A stretch of 64,000 nt of DNA from Tritrichomonas musculus (taxonomy: Eukaryota > Parabasalia > Tritrichomonadida > Tritrichomonadidae): NCBI GenBank assembly GCA_039105265.1, contig JAPFFF010000028.1, positions 1,178,001-1,242,000 of the forward strand, given 5' to 3'. A program made the position numbers and the translations under genes. A model generated the notes under the pieces. The model was given only the letters and a program-made list of their open reading frames with translations. It ran no database searches and was not told where the DNA came from. This document shows positions 18,580 through 28,080 of this stretch, piece by piece (position 1 is the stretch's first letter; each line of letters begins with the position of its first letter).

Positions 18580-19287
18580 ATGATAGTAGAGCCAATAAAT
18601 GAAAATTATGAATGGTTACAATATAATGAACATTTACGGATTATACGTTCAAAGAAAGATAATATGTTTCAAGCAAATAGTATAATTAGTGCTTGTCAAT
18701 CAACAAAGAAAATTAAGCATTGGAATGAAAATAAACAAACAAAGGAGTTATTTCAATTTATTTCTGAGTCAGTCGGAATTCCGCCCGACCAAAAGTTATT
18801 AGAAAATCGACCAAATTTACCGAATAATTTGAAAGGAATTTATGTTCATAAATTATTAGTAAATCATATAGCAATTTGGGCTTCACCTACTTATTCATTC
18901 TTTGTTCTAAAATTATTAGATGAGTATTTTGAAAAACAAAGACAAGAACAAAAACCAAGATTAGTACCTAAAAATAGAGAATATGATTATAAATTCTTAA
19001 TTTGGTTAGAAGAATTAAAAGATAATCCAGAAAAAGTTAAATTACATTTAGTCAAACGTCATAAAGATTATTATCGTGATATCAAACCAAAAGAAAAAAA
19101 TCAATGGTATTTCAAAGATAATATGCCAATAGCTATGACACCAAATAGAGATATAAAAGATATTATTCGTAAGAATTTTGGTACAAATGATGTTTCAATT
19201 TATAGTTCTATCATTACTGCTTCAAAAACATGTTTAGATAAATTAAAGAGGTTAATAGATGAATATATTAGTCATTATCAGGAATGA
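18580..19287 (+). CDS. KilA-N domain DNA-binding protein
   Basis: 235 residues. The N-terminal half (about 10-110) matches the KilA-N/APSES-type fold known from phages, NCLDVs and Maverick-like elements. It shows a DNMFQANSIISACQ strand-helix, IKHWNENKQTKELF, and GIYVHKLLVNHIAIWASP with an LLDEYF end. The C-terminal half (about 125-190, YDYKFLIWLEEL ... HKDYYRDIKPKEKN) is a separate domain of unknown role. It probably binds DNA and regulates element genes. It sits directly upstream of the polymerase block. Confidence 0.8.
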   Translation: MIVEPINENYEWLQYNEHLRIIRSKKDNMFQANSIISACQSTKKIKHWNENKQTKELFQFISESVGIPPDQKLLENRPNLPNNLKGIYVHKLLVNHIAIWASPTYSFFVLKLLDEYFEKQRQEQKPRLVPKNREYDYKFLIWLEELKDNPEKVKLHLVKRHKDYYRDIKPKEKNQWYFKDNMPIAMTPNRDIKDIIRKNFGTNDVSIYSSIITASKTCLDKLKRLIDEYISHYQE

Positions 19288-19295
19288 GATATAAA

Positions 19296-19320
19296 AACGG
19301 TTTTGACACTTCATTTTTTT
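19296..19320 (+). promoter_or_regulatory. Internal promoter motif
   Basis: AACGGTTTTGACACTTCATT plus a T run, two bases before the ATG at 19323. Confidence 0.8.
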
Positions 19321-19322
19321 AA

Positions 19323-19583
19323 ATGAGTGAACCTGACTTTTTCGAAGAGAAGAAAAAGATTGATGATCAAACAAGAGATTTTCTATCGAATGTTCGAAAT
19401 GATTTGAATATAACGAAAGTTCTCATGCAAAGAATAAATTCTCAACTTGATGAACTAACTTCAAGATTGGAACGTTTAGAAAGTTCTGTCCGAAGAATTG
19501 ATCGAAAAGTTGCTGAACGTGGTGTTCAAATCGAACAATTAATAAAAGACGTTTTCGTTCTTCAATTAACCAAACCTAAATAA
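19323..19583 (+). CDS. Small coiled-coil protein
   Basis: 86 residues, not recognised. Strong heptads (MQRINSQLDELTSRLERLES) resembling a trimeric or dimeric coiled coil. Internal-class promoter; the stop is followed by TAAA. Confidence 0.65.
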   Translation: MSEPDFFEEKKKIDDQTRDFLSNVRNDLNITKVLMQRINSQLDELTSRLERLESSVRRIDRKVAERGVQIEQLIKDVFVLQLTKPK

Positions 19584-19600
19584 ACATTTTCTTTTTAATT

Positions 19601-19620
19601 AACGGTTTTGACAGACCATT
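19601..19620 (+). promoter_or_regulatory. Internal promoter of polymerase gene
   Basis: AACGGTTTTGACAGACCATT lies 25 bp upstream of the PolB ATG at 19646. It has the GACAGACCATT variant also found before 23342. Confidence 0.8.
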
Positions 19621-19645
19621 ATTTTTATTGTAAAAGAAAGTTAAC

Positions 19646-22600
19646 ATGACAACAACTATTAGAGCGAATCCTAACAGATTAATGGAGATTTATAATCTCT
19701 TAACGAATGGTAAAGAAACGTTTAAAGAATTCTCTAAAAAGAATGGGGATCGAAGTAAAGAAATATTAAATGAGTATATTATACAAAAAGTGAAAGAAAA
19801 TGGTTACGATGGAAAATTGAATGGGGATTCAATATTTTGGTTCGTTAAAGGTTTAACTCATTCAAATCTCCCTCAATATTTAAATCAACCCCCAGAACCA
19901 AAAGTCGAGCCAGCACCAGAAAAAGTGATAACCGAACCCCCACCTAGTGCGAATGTCAGTGAGCCCAAAACAAAACCAGAGCCAGAAAAATCAAATTTAC
20001 GTGAAATCATAGAAAAAGCTCCGCCAAATGTACCTTTGAGAAAATTAGTTCCACCGCATCCAGAGCCAAAATCAAATGAATATGAACCAAAAAGAACAAC
20101 TGATCCTTATTTCTTAAATATTCAGAATTCAATTAGACCTCATTCAAAAGATGATTCATTTATTCAATTCATGAAAATTAATAATGAAAATGATCAAGAT
20201 AGAATTGTTGATGGTTATATAAAAATGTTAAATGATTCACCAACTGATTGGAGAATTAATTTTGAACAATTAAATGATTATGGTCGAAAGAAATTATTTC
20301 CATTCTTAAGAAAGAAATTTGAAAATGAAATAGGTGAATTAGCTGCAACAGAAAAATATAAATTATCTTATTCAGTTGGAGGTCAATGGCATTCTGTACC
20401 TTTAAATGGAAAAACTTATGAAGAATTATTAAAGAATTTAACAGAAGAGAATTTCATTTATCAAATTGAAAAGAATCCAGGTTGGGAATATGATTTAGAA
20501 GGTCAAAGATTGCCTGAATTTTCATTATTTTCTCAAATCAAATTTAGTATATTAAAACATCCAAAACATAAAAATACAGTCGATGGAGGATTCTTTAAAT
20601 ATTTATTAAAACCTGGTTGTCCAAAAGTATTAATTGATTACCTCGTTCGATTACAAATATTTGATAGTTTAATAGATGAAAAGACAAAGAAAATAAAAGA
20701 AGAATTAAATGATTGTTGTTTCATTTATGCTTTACAACAAACTGGAAATTATTCAGAATCATTATTAAATCAAATTAGATTAAGGATTCAAAATAGATAT
20801 TTATCACAAAGTAGTATTAATCATTTATGTGAAGAATTTAATATTCATCTTAATTTAACTTATATTGATGATAATTCTGTTGCTCAAAAACAATCTGTAC
20901 GTTCAATGGATAAAGGTAAAAGAAAAACATATATGGGTATACAAAAAGCTGAACCAGAACGAACTCATAAATTCAATGTATATCAAAAACATTATTTCAT
21001 CGAAGAAAAGACTCCATTTACATATTATTATATCAAAAATATTGAAAAGTTAGATGAAGACAAATATAATAAAGATTGGATTACAGATCATTGGACAAAA
21101 GGTAGATCATTTATAACTTCTTCAAACTTGATTAGAGAATTATTTAAGAAAAATTATTTCATTCCAATTAATTATTCACAAGAACATTTATTACATTCAA
21201 TATTTTATAATGAAATTGATCAAGATATTTCAAATACTACATTAGAATATAAAGATGAATATTGTTGTAAATTAATTGAACCAAAAACAAAAATAATCAA
21301 ACAAGTAGAAACTTCTTATTGGTTTTGTGATTTTGAATCTGATACAAGTTCAAAAATTCATATTCCATTCTTATGTTGTTTACATTCATTAGATGGGAAA
21401 ATTAAGAAAGAATTCTTAGGTGAAAAATGTAATATAAATCTATTGAAATATTTACCTACTGATTCAATTTGTTATTTTCATAATTTGGCTTATGATATTA
21501 GAATGATTTTACAAAACAATAATCAAAATATAAAAATATTATCATCAATTATTAAAGGAAATCAATGTTTTAATATGACTTTGAAATTTGAGAACAAAAA
21601 GATAACATTTAAAGATAGTTATCCAATTTTCTCTTGCAAGCTATCTAATCTACCATTAATGTTTAATATTCCTTGTGAAAAAGAAATTTTCCCATACAAA
21701 TATTATACATTTGAAAGATTAAGAACAAATAAAGGTCAAATTAATGAAGCAGGTAAAGAAGAAGATAAAACATGGACTGAACAAGATTATCAATTATTTC
21801 GTTCAAATATTAACAAAATTAAGGGATGCCGTTTAAGTAATAATGAATTTGATATGTGGAAATATGCATTATTTTATTGTCATCAAGATGTTCGAATATT
21901 AAGAGAAAGTTTTGTTAAATTTAGACAAGGTTTCATTCAAGATTTCAAAATCGATCCATTCAAATATATTTCAATTTCTTCTTTAGCTAATGATGTATTT
22001 AATCATAAAGTTTATTATGGTCATGATTTATATTCAGTAGGTGGAATTGTTAGGAAATTTTGTTCATATGCTGTTTATGGTGGTAGATGTATGACTGCTT
22101 ATAACAAAAAGTGGCATATCACTGAAAAATTAGCAGATTTTGACGCGGTTAGTTTATATCCTTCAGCAATTCATAGATTATATACCGTTCAAGGAAAACC
22201 AGTAGTAATATCCAAAACAGAATTAAATTATGAATTTTTATCAAAACAAGGTGCATATATAGTAGAAATTTTAGTTACTGGAATTCATAAACATTATCCA
22301 TTTCCATTAATCGTTAAGAAAACAAAAGATGGTAACCTTAATGATGATAAATTCGATAAACCTTTCAAAATGATTGTCGATAATATTTATTTAGAAGATC
22401 TCATTGAATTTCAAAAAATAGATTTCGAATTAATTAGAGGTTATTATTGGCCTGGAAAAAGAGAATATCATATCCAAAAAGAAATTCAAAAAATATTTGA
22501 GAAAAGATTAGAATATAAAAGTCAAGACAATCCTTTACAAAATTTATATAAATTAATTATGAATAGTTGTTATGGTAAAACTATTGAAAGACCTATTGAA

Positions 22601-23311
22601 AAAGATTTTAAATACATTAATGATCAAGATACTTTAGATAATTATTGGATCAAAAATTATAACAAAATTGTTGAAGATATTGAATTACAAAATAATATGC
22701 ATGCTGTTAGAATATTGAGACCAATTGATAAACATTTTAATTTTTCATTATTAGGTATTCATGTATTAAGTATGTCAAAAAGAATCATGAATGAAGTGAT
22801 GTGTCTTGCATTTGATATTGGTTGCCATATTTATTATCAGGATACTGATTCAATGCATATTGAAATAAATGATTTACCAAAATTACAAAAAGCTTATAAA
22901 GAAAAATATAATCGAGAACTCATAGGTAAATATTTAGGTCAATTCCATTCAGATTTTCCAACTATAAATGGTCACAAAGAAATGCCAGAATCAATTGAAT
23001 CATACTTTTTGATGAAAAAGATGTATATTGATAAGTTACAAGATTCTACAGGTGAAATTGATTATATGACTCGTGGGAAAGGATTAACTGAACAATCTAT
23101 TAAATATGCTTATAAGAATGAATTTGATAATGATCCAATGAAATTATATAAATATTTATATGAAGGGAATCAACAAACATTTGATCTTACAAAAGGTCAA
23201 CCATGTTTCCAAATGAATAAAAATATGACTGTATCAACCTTAAATGAATTCAAAAGAAGAATATCAACACCATATAAAGAAGGAAAGAGAGAAAAATATT
23301 TTGAATACTAG
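19646..23311 (+). CDS. polB: Protein-primed family B DNA polymerase
   Basis: 1221 residues; replicates the element from protein-primed ends. Exonuclease motifs are visible: Exo I FCDFESD, Exo II CYFHNLAYDIR, Exo III YCHQDVRIL. Polymerase motifs are A DFDAVSLYPSAI, B LYKLIMNSCYGKT and C YYQDTDSMHIE. Upstream lie a small N-terminal helical domain (1-80), a proline-rich linker (about 80-150), and a segment CCFIYALQQTGNYSESLL followed by a CEEFNIHLNL region, which resembles an N-terminal part known in trichomonad Maverick polymerases. The role of these parts (terminal protein, protease-like or structural) is not clear. Length and motif order fit Maverick PolB. Confidence 0.95.
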   Translation: MTTTIRANPNRLMEIYNLLTNGKETFKEFSKKNGDRSKEILNEYIIQKVKENGYDGKLNGDSIFWFVKGLTHSNLPQYLNQPPEPKVEPAPEKVITEPPPSANVSEPKTKPEPEKSNLREIIEKAPPNVPLRKLVPPHPEPKSNEYEPKRTTDPYFLNIQNSIRPHSKDDSFIQFMKINNENDQDRIVDGYIKMLNDSPTDWRINFEQLNDYGRKKLFPFLRKKFENEIGELAATEKYKLSYSVGGQWHSVPLNGKTYEELLKNLTEENFIYQIEKNPGWEYDLEGQRLPEFSLFSQIKFSILKHPKHKNTVDGGFFKYLLKPGCPKVLIDYLVRLQIFDSLIDEKTKKIKEELNDCCFIYALQQTGNYSESLLNQIRLRIQNRYLSQSSINHLCEEFNIHLNLTYIDDNSVAQKQSVRSMDKGKRKTYMGIQKAEPERTHKFNVYQKHYFIEEKTPFTYYYIKNIEKLDEDKYNKDWITDHWTKGRSFITSSNLIRELFKKNYFIPINYSQEHLLHSIFYNEIDQDISNTTLEYKDEYCCKLIEPKTKIIKQVETSYWFCDFESDTSSKIHIPFLCCLHSLDGKIKKEFLGEKCNINLLKYLPTDSICYFHNLAYDIRMILQNNNQNIKILSSIIKGNQCFNMTLKFENKKITFKDSYPIFSCKLSNLPLMFNIPCEKEIFPYKYYTFERLRTNKGQINEAGKEEDKTWTEQDYQLFRSNINKIKGCRLSNNEFDMWKYALFYCHQDVRILRESFVKFRQGFIQDFKIDPFKYISISSLANDVFNHKVYYGHDLYSVGGIVRKFCSYAVYGGRCMTAYNKKWHITEKLADFDAVSLYPSAIHRLYTVQGKPVVISKTELNYEFLSKQGAYIVEILVTGIHKHYPFPLIVKKTKDGNLNDDKFDKPFKMIVDNIYLEDLIEFQKIDFELIRGYYWPGKREYHIQKEIQKIFEKRLEYKSQDNPLQNLYKLIMNSCYGKTIERPIEKDFKYINDQDTLDNYWIKNYNKIVEDIELQNNMHAVRILRPIDKHFNFSLLGIHVLSMSKRIMNEVMCLAFDIGCHIYYQDTDSMHIEINDLPKLQKAYKEKYNRELIGKYLGQFHSDFPTINGHKEMPESIESYFLMKKMYIDKLQDSTGEIDYMTRGKGLTEQSIKYAYKNEFDNDPMKLYKYLYEGNQQTFDLTKGQPCFQMNKNMTVSTLNEFKRRISTPYKEGKREKYFEY

Positions 23312-23314
23312 ATT

Positions 23315-23338
23315 GGCGGTTTTGACAGACCATTTTTA
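23315..23338 (+). promoter_or_regulatory. Internal promoter motif
   Basis: GGCGGTTTTGACAGACCATT plus TTTA, three bases before the ATG at 23342. It overlaps the region just after the PolB stop. Confidence 0.8.
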
Positions 23339-23341
23339 TAA

Positions 23342-23524
23342 ATGTCAAGAAGAGCAACCACTCAACCATTAATATCATTATCTGAGAGTGAAAGAATTGA
23401 TAACGACTCTGGCGATTGCTGTTGTTCCAACCCACCACCCAATTGCTGTTTGTGGACTCTTGTTATTCTCTTTGTGATGAACATCATTTTCACTTTTATT
23501 TATTTCTTACTTGCAATTGCATGA
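23342..23524 (+). CDS. Small tail-anchored membrane protein
   Basis: 60 residues, not recognised. A soluble N-terminal half with a cysteine/proline cluster (CCCSNPPPNCC) is followed by a C-terminal transmembrane helix (LWTLVILFVMNIIFTFIYFL). It has the polymerase-type promoter. A candidate membrane protein of the virion or of the replication site. Confidence 0.7.
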   Translation: MSRRATTQPLISLSESERIDNDSGDCCCSNPPPNCCLWTLVILFVMNIIFTFIYFLLAIA

Positions 23525-23583
23525 TTTAATTAAACAATAAGCTTTTTTAATTTTTTTAATTTTTTATTTTGTCTCAAAAATAT

Positions 23584-23910
23584 ATGACAAAGACTAGGAT
23601 CCGTTGGAATACTCAAAAAGTGAGAGAAGAAATGGCTAAAGAAAATTGTATATTATTAGATGATTACAAAAGAGGAGATATTCGTATTCATTATTTATAT
23701 GAAGGTAATGAATTTTCAGTAAGGTGGTCAGATTGGATGAAAAAAGATAGGCCATCAAGACCACATTTGAAAGGAGGAAATAGAAAAATAACAAAATCAA
23801 AGAGTGTTGATAACTTAAATAAAACTTTTGAAGATCCTGAAAATGGAGAAGAGGAAAATGAAAATGAAGAAGATTTTAATGAGATAGAAAATGAATTACA
23901 TCAAGAATGA
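23584..23910 (+). CDS. Small protein with acidic tail
   Basis: 108 residues from the ATG at 23584 (MTKTRIRW). Not recognised. A basic N-terminal half with a compact region (KRGDIRIHYLYEGNEFSVRW) precedes a glutamate/asparagine-rich tail. From here on, genes lack the GGTTTTGACA motif. Confidence 0.65.
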   Translation: MTKTRIRWNTQKVREEMAKENCILLDDYKRGDIRIHYLYEGNEFSVRWSDWMKKDRPSRPHLKGGNRKITKSKSVDNLNKTFEDPENGEEENENEEDFNEIENELHQE

Positions 23911-24003
23911 ACTCATTAATATGTTAGAGCAATTTATATTAGAGAAGTTAGAACTGGAAATAGGTTTGATGTGAACTTTTTCTAGAATTTTGCAAAATCA
24001 AAA

Positions 24004-24177
24004 ATGCCACCAAAAAGAACGAAAATGTCAAAAATCCCGCCAGAATTATTGTATTTAATCGAAAAACAAATAAGAAAAAGAAGCAAACCAACACGAAAAA
24101 CAACTACAACACCAAGAAAAGCGAGATCAAATAAAGGAATCAAAAGATCAGGAGTAAAAAGAACAAGAAAAAGATAA
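24004..24177 (+). CDS. 57-residue protamine-like basic protein
   Basis: A short gene from the ATG at 24004 to the stop at 24175-24177. About 40% of its residues are K or R (MPPKRTKMSKIPPELLYLIE, then RKRSKPTRKTTTTPRKARS). It resembles the short basic core peptides of adenovirus-like capsids and heads a run of basic genes. The function (DNA condensation in the capsid) is inferred from charge. Confidence 0.6.
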   Translation: MPPKRTKMSKIPPELLYLIEKQIRKRSKPTRKTTTTPRKARSNKGIKRSGVKRTRKR

Positions 24178-24233
24178 AAAAAGAAAAAATATTTTTATTT
24201 TTTGATAATTTAATGAAAAATCAAAAATAAACA

Positions 24234-24758
24234 ATGTCAGAAAATGCAGTAAAGAAAGTTGTCGAGGCAGTTGGAGCAGCAGCAGAAGCAGGTGCAGCAG
24301 CAAAAGGACCACCACTACCAAAATTTAAACCTATAAATAAGAAAGCAGGAACAGTAAGGAAAAAACAAGGGCCACCACTACCAAAATTTAAACCTATAAA
24401 TAAGAAAGCAGGGACAGTTAAGAAAAAAACCACAGCTGCACCAAAAAGACGTCAAGCAGCAGCAGCAATGGATTTATCTCATAGATCAAAAGAAGAATTG
24501 CAAGCTTTCTGTTTGGCCCAAAAAATTCGTATTGAACCAACTTATACCAAGGAAAAATTAGAAAATCTTATTCAACGTTGGGCTAAAACAGGATATACAA
24601 ATCCAAAAAGAGCAAGTGCAAAACCACCAAAGGCACCAAAGGCACCAAAAATGACGAAAAGTGGAAAACCAAGAAAAACAAGATCAGATAAAGGAAAAAC
24701 ACATAAGACAAGACCAAATAGAGTTGCAAGACTTTATTATGGCCCAAAAGAAAAATAA
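24234..24758 (+). CDS. Basic core-like protein with SAP-like motif
   Basis: 174 residues, very basic. An alanine-rich start (VEAVGAAAEAGAAAKG) is followed by two exact copies of GPPLPKFKPINKKAGTV and then a SAP-like helix-extended-helix (LSHRSKEELQAFCLAQKIRI). The tail is rich in lysine, proline and arginine (PPKAPKAPKMTKSGKPRKTR). The composition suggests a DNA-binding core protein packaged with the element genome. Confidence 0.7.
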   Translation: MSENAVKKVVEAVGAAAEAGAAAKGPPLPKFKPINKKAGTVRKKQGPPLPKFKPINKKAGTVKKKTTAAPKRRQAAAAMDLSHRSKEELQAFCLAQKIRIEPTYTKEKLENLIQRWAKTGYTNPKRASAKPPKAPKAPKMTKSGKPRKTRSDKGKTHKTRPNRVARLYYGPKEK

Positions 24759-24787
24759 ATAAATCATAATTATTTTTACAAGTATAA

Positions 24788-26185
24788 ATGTCAAAAAAAG
24801 TAAATACAAAACGATCAAATACAACACCAGAAGCGAAAAAATTAATGAAACAAATATCAAATGCCAAAATGAGAACAGATGTTGGAAAAGGAGATAGTTA
24901 TTCTTTTACTGACGATAGATATTATAGAATCAAAACAGTTGATAATTTGGTTCATGTAATCAAAGGAGTTCATGAATATGTTTTTACTCCAAGAGAATGG
25001 GCAAAAAGGAAAAAAGGAACAAAAATTGTAGCTCAAGAAGTCAAAAAAGCTCATTCTGATGACCTGAATGCAGCATTAGCTTGGAAACGAAAAAAGAAAG
25101 CAGGAGAGAAAAAACAAGAGAAGATGGAATGGGTACTCAAAGGAGGAATTCCACCACAGTTACAGTCGAAAGAAAATGAGCCAAAGCCAAAAAAGGCGAA
25201 AGAAAATGAGCCAAAGCCAAAAAAGGCGAAAGAAAATGAGCCAAAGCCAAAAAAGGCGAAAGAAAATGAGCCAAAGCCAAAAAGAACAAGAGCAAATGTT
25301 CCTAGAGCAAAAGATTTTGTTGATGCGAAAGAGAAGAAAAGATTAGATAAAATAAATAAAATGATAGCTAAATATGGTGAAATACCAAAAGCTAAAAGAA
25401 TTGAAAAATTACAAAAATTAGGATATAATGTAGATAACAATACAGATGACGAAAAATTAAATATCTGGTTACATGAAGCAGATTGTATTCAAAAAGGTAA
25501 ATATCGATATTTATCTTATGGAACTTTATTTAATACAATTCAATCAAAAAAATTTCAAAAAATTCAACTTAATCCAATTCCACCAGATGCAACAAGAATG
25601 GATTTAGTTCAAACAATGTATGATATAGCAAAAGGGAAATTTGGTAAAGAAGTAAAAAAGACGAAGACAAGAGCAAATGTTCCTAGAGCAAAAGATTTTG
25701 TTGATGCGAAAGAGAAGAAACAAACAAAAAAGAATTCTCAAAAATGGGACTCATTGAGTAAAAATGATTTGTTTGATTTATTGAATCAAAATGGATATTT
25801 TGTCAATTTTAATTTATCGAAACAAGAATTAATTAAGCAATGTAAAGATAATGGAATAACCATGCCAAAACAAAAACAACAGAGAAAACCAAAACCGAAA
25901 AAGGCGAAAGAAAATGAGCCAAAACCGAGAAAACCGCTATCTGAAGCAAAACAAAGAAATCAAGAATTGAGAGAAAAATATAAAGGAATTAAAATTGATA
26001 GTCTTCGAAGATTGTTAAGAAGAAATGGTATTGATTTTAATGAAACAATGAAAAGAAAAGATATTATTGAATTAATTGAATCAAATAATCTAGTATATAA
26101 AAAGAGAGAAAGAAAACAAAAACCAATAACCGAAACAAATGAGGCAGTAGGAACACCCATCCTCCTCCACCTCCACCACCAGTGA
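24788..26185 (+). CDS. Basic multi-SAP core-like protein
   Basis: 465 residues, strongly basic, not matched to a named family. It contains at least three SAP-like helical pairs (for example WDSLSKNDLFDLLNQNGYF and IKIDSLRRLLRRNGIDF). Four tandem KENEPKPKKA repeats lie in the first half, and a duplicated block RANVPRAKDFVDAKEKK occurs near both 25290 and 25675. The signature fits a virion DNA-organising protein. Confidence 0.7.
   Translation: MSKKVNTKRSNTTPEAKKLMKQISNAKMRTDVGKGDSYSFTDDRYYRIKTVDNLVHVIKGVHEYVFTPREWAKRKKGTKIVAQEVKKAHSDDLNAALAWKRKKKAGEKKQEKMEWVLKGGIPPQLQSKENEPKPKKAKENEPKPKKAKENEPKPKKAKENEPKPKRTRANVPRAKDFVDAKEKKRLDKINKMIAKYGEIPKAKRIEKLQKLGYNVDNNTDDEKLNIWLHEADCIQKGKYRYLSYGTLFNTIQSKKFQKIQLNPIPPDATRMDLVQTMYDIAKGKFGKEVKKTKTRANVPRAKDFVDAKEKKQTKKNSQKWDSLSKNDLFDLLNQNGYFVNFNLSKQELIKQCKDNGITMPKQKQQRKPKPKKAKENEPKPRKPLSEAKQRNQELREKYKGIKIDSLRRLLRRNGIDFNETMKRKDIIELIESNNLVYKKRERKQKPITETNEAVGTPILLHLHHQ
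25170..25281. repeat. 30-bp tandem repeat in core-like gene
   Basis: Four near-identical 30-bp units encode KENEPKPKKA. Another partial copy is near 25900. Confidence 0.85.
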
Positions 26186-26894
26186 GTGTTAGCGAACCCA
26201 ATCCACCAATAACAGAAACAAATGATGCAGTTGGTACTCAAACTCAAAGACCTCCGTTATCTAATCGATCACAATATGCTCAAACAATAATGAAAAGATT
26301 AAATGGGGAAAAAAAAATTCCAGGAACAGAATAATCACAAAGAAATATGAACCGAAAAAAATAAATTTACCTAACGTAGTTCATGTAAATCTTCCAATAC
26401 AAAAACCAGAACCAAAACAAAAACAAAAACAAGTTATTACAACTCTTCCAAATAGTGAGAAATTCAAACAAAATATTATTAAAGATTCAATAAAACCAAC
26501 AAAAACGGTTCAAAAAGAGTCACCGTTAAGAACTCAATATGATGATAATCCTGAATTTTATGATAATTATTTCGATAATCCACCATCTGAATTTGAAGAT
26601 AATTATTTTGATAATCCACCATCTGAATTACCAAAACAAGAACCAATAGTCGAAATTGATTATAATTATGTTCCAATTGAAGATGATCTGAAAATAACCA
26701 ATTCAACTGATCCACCAAAGCAAAAACAAAAACAAAAACAAAAAGGAAAATGGAGGTCCAAAGATGAGATATATAATGAGATGGTCAAGAAATTAGAAAG
26801 GAAAGGAATTCCAATTCCTGAAGGTGCAACTATCAAACAATTAAAAGATTTAGATAAAACGGTTAAAGGGCAATCTGGTCGACCAAAAAAATAA
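26186..26894 (+). other. Coding-like basic stretch of the element
   Basis: K/Q/P-rich coding-like sequence in the style of the neighbouring basic core genes, with a repeated DNPPSE word. No separate gene is called here. Confidence 0.4.
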
Positions 26895-27131
26895 ATGAAA
26901 GGTCAACGATATGTACACAAGTCAAAGTGGAAAATAATTTGGGTTATTGACGATGATGGTTCTAGAAAACCGTTTCTTCTTGATGAAAAAGGTTCATTGG
27001 CATTGATGTATTTTCCAAAGAATGAAAATAGAAATCTTCGAAAAGAAATACAAAAAATATATCCCAAAAAAACACTTCATCCAATTGGACCAATTCGATT
27101 TCATGATTTTAGAAATCAAGATAAAGGTTGA
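26895..27131 (+). CDS. Small basic protein
   Basis: 78 residues, not recognised. A basic beta-type sequence (KWKIIWVIDDDGSRKPFLLD) followed by a proline/lysine tail. It lies at the end of the run of basic genes. Confidence 0.55.
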   Translation: MKGQRYVHKSKWKIIWVIDDDGSRKPFLLDEKGSLALMYFPKNENRNLRKEIQKIYPKKTLHPIGPIRFHDFRNQDKG

Positions 27132-27226
27132 AATATTGGCTTATTAATAATATTGGGATCTTTTCTTGGATTTAATAAGACTGCTGGTTTAGCACTAATT
27201 TTTTTATTAAAACTTCCAAATGCCAT
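27116..27226 (-). CDS. Possible 36-residue peptide
   Basis: A minus-strand frame from the ATG at 27226 to the stop at 27116 reads MAFGSFNKKISAKPAVLLNP and 16 more residues. Its MAFG start matches MAFGTWIKRIG of the pVI/pX-like gene at 38664. It overlaps the 3' end of the preceding gene and is head-to-head with the gene at 27250. Weak, on length alone. Confidence 0.3.
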   Translation of the reverse strand: MAFGSFNKKISAKPAVLLNPRKDPNIINKPIFQPLS

Positions 27227-27249
27227 TCTTTTTATTTATTTTTAAAAAA

Positions 27250-27516
27250 ATGACTTTATCATTACCAAAAGCTTTAAAGGACGATAGACAAGAATTAAGA
27301 CATTTATTTAGTGAAATCAAAAGTGAATTATTTGATACATTTATGAATACAGATAGTTTTACTGAATCTTGTGAATGTATGAATATTTCAAAGAATATAA
27401 GTGTTATAGAAAAAGAAATAGAAACAGATTTTAATGAACTTGAAGATATTATATTTAGGATGAAACAAACATTAGATCGCACATTAGTCATCAAAAAGTA
27501 TTTTCAAATTTCATAA
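27250..27516 (+). CDS. Small helical protein
   Basis: 88 residues, not recognised, helical and acidic (KALKDDRQELRHLFSEIKSE). The ATG at 27250 (MTLSLPK) was chosen because the AT-only leader TTTTTATTTATTTTT is directly upstream. Confidence 0.65.
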   Translation: MTLSLPKALKDDRQELRHLFSEIKSELFDTFMNTDSFTESCECMNISKNISVIEKEIETDFNELEDIIFRMKQTLDRTLVIKKYFQIS

Positions 27517-27536
27517 ATTTTTTCAGAAACTCAAAA

Positions 27537-28070
27537 ATGATTAAGAAAAGAGCAGCGAATGCAGGAGTAAATGCTAATATTTCGTTAGAGCCTTCAGCAG
27601 CTAGTCAAAGTACAAACAACTTAACAAATAATATAATAATTAATAAAAGAGATGATGGGAAAGAAGATATTGTTATAACTCGTGAAATTGAATTACCTGA
27701 TATCAAAAATAATGAAATTGAAAAAGATGTTAAATATTTAATTTTAGAAACATATGCAAAAATTTTATTAGATCAAGATAAAGCTTTAATTTCGAATTTA
27801 ATATCTAAAAATTGTATTATTATACCAATTGCAAGTTTACAAGAAATAATCAAAACAATATTAGGTAAAAATTGTTCATCTGTAGAAATTTATATTGATG
27901 AAGATATTAAATGTTGTGCATCTAAAGCATCACCTATTCGAAAAATTGAAGCAATAAAAATAATTAATGAAGATGGTGAAATGGTAACAGATTTCAAACA
28001 AGTTTATAACAAAGAATTTAATGATTTAGTTAATGTTTATCATCTTTGTTTGAAATATGTTGTTGTATAA
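27537..28070 (+). CDS. 177-residue protein of unknown function
   Basis: Not recognised. A disordered N/S-rich start (about 1-35) is followed by a compact domain (IELPDIKNNEIEKDVKYLIL, then a CCASK loop). It lies convergent with the long fibre-like gene, 10 bp from its stop. Confidence 0.65.
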   Translation: MIKKRAANAGVNANISLEPSAASQSTNNLTNNIIINKRDDGKEDIVITREIELPDIKNNEIEKDVKYLILETYAKILLDQDKALISNLISKNCIIIPIASLQEIIKTILGKNCSSVEIYIDEDIKCCASKASPIRKIEAIKIINEDGEMVTDFKQVYNKEFNDLVNVYHLCLKYVVV

Positions 28071-28080
28071 GAGAGAACTT

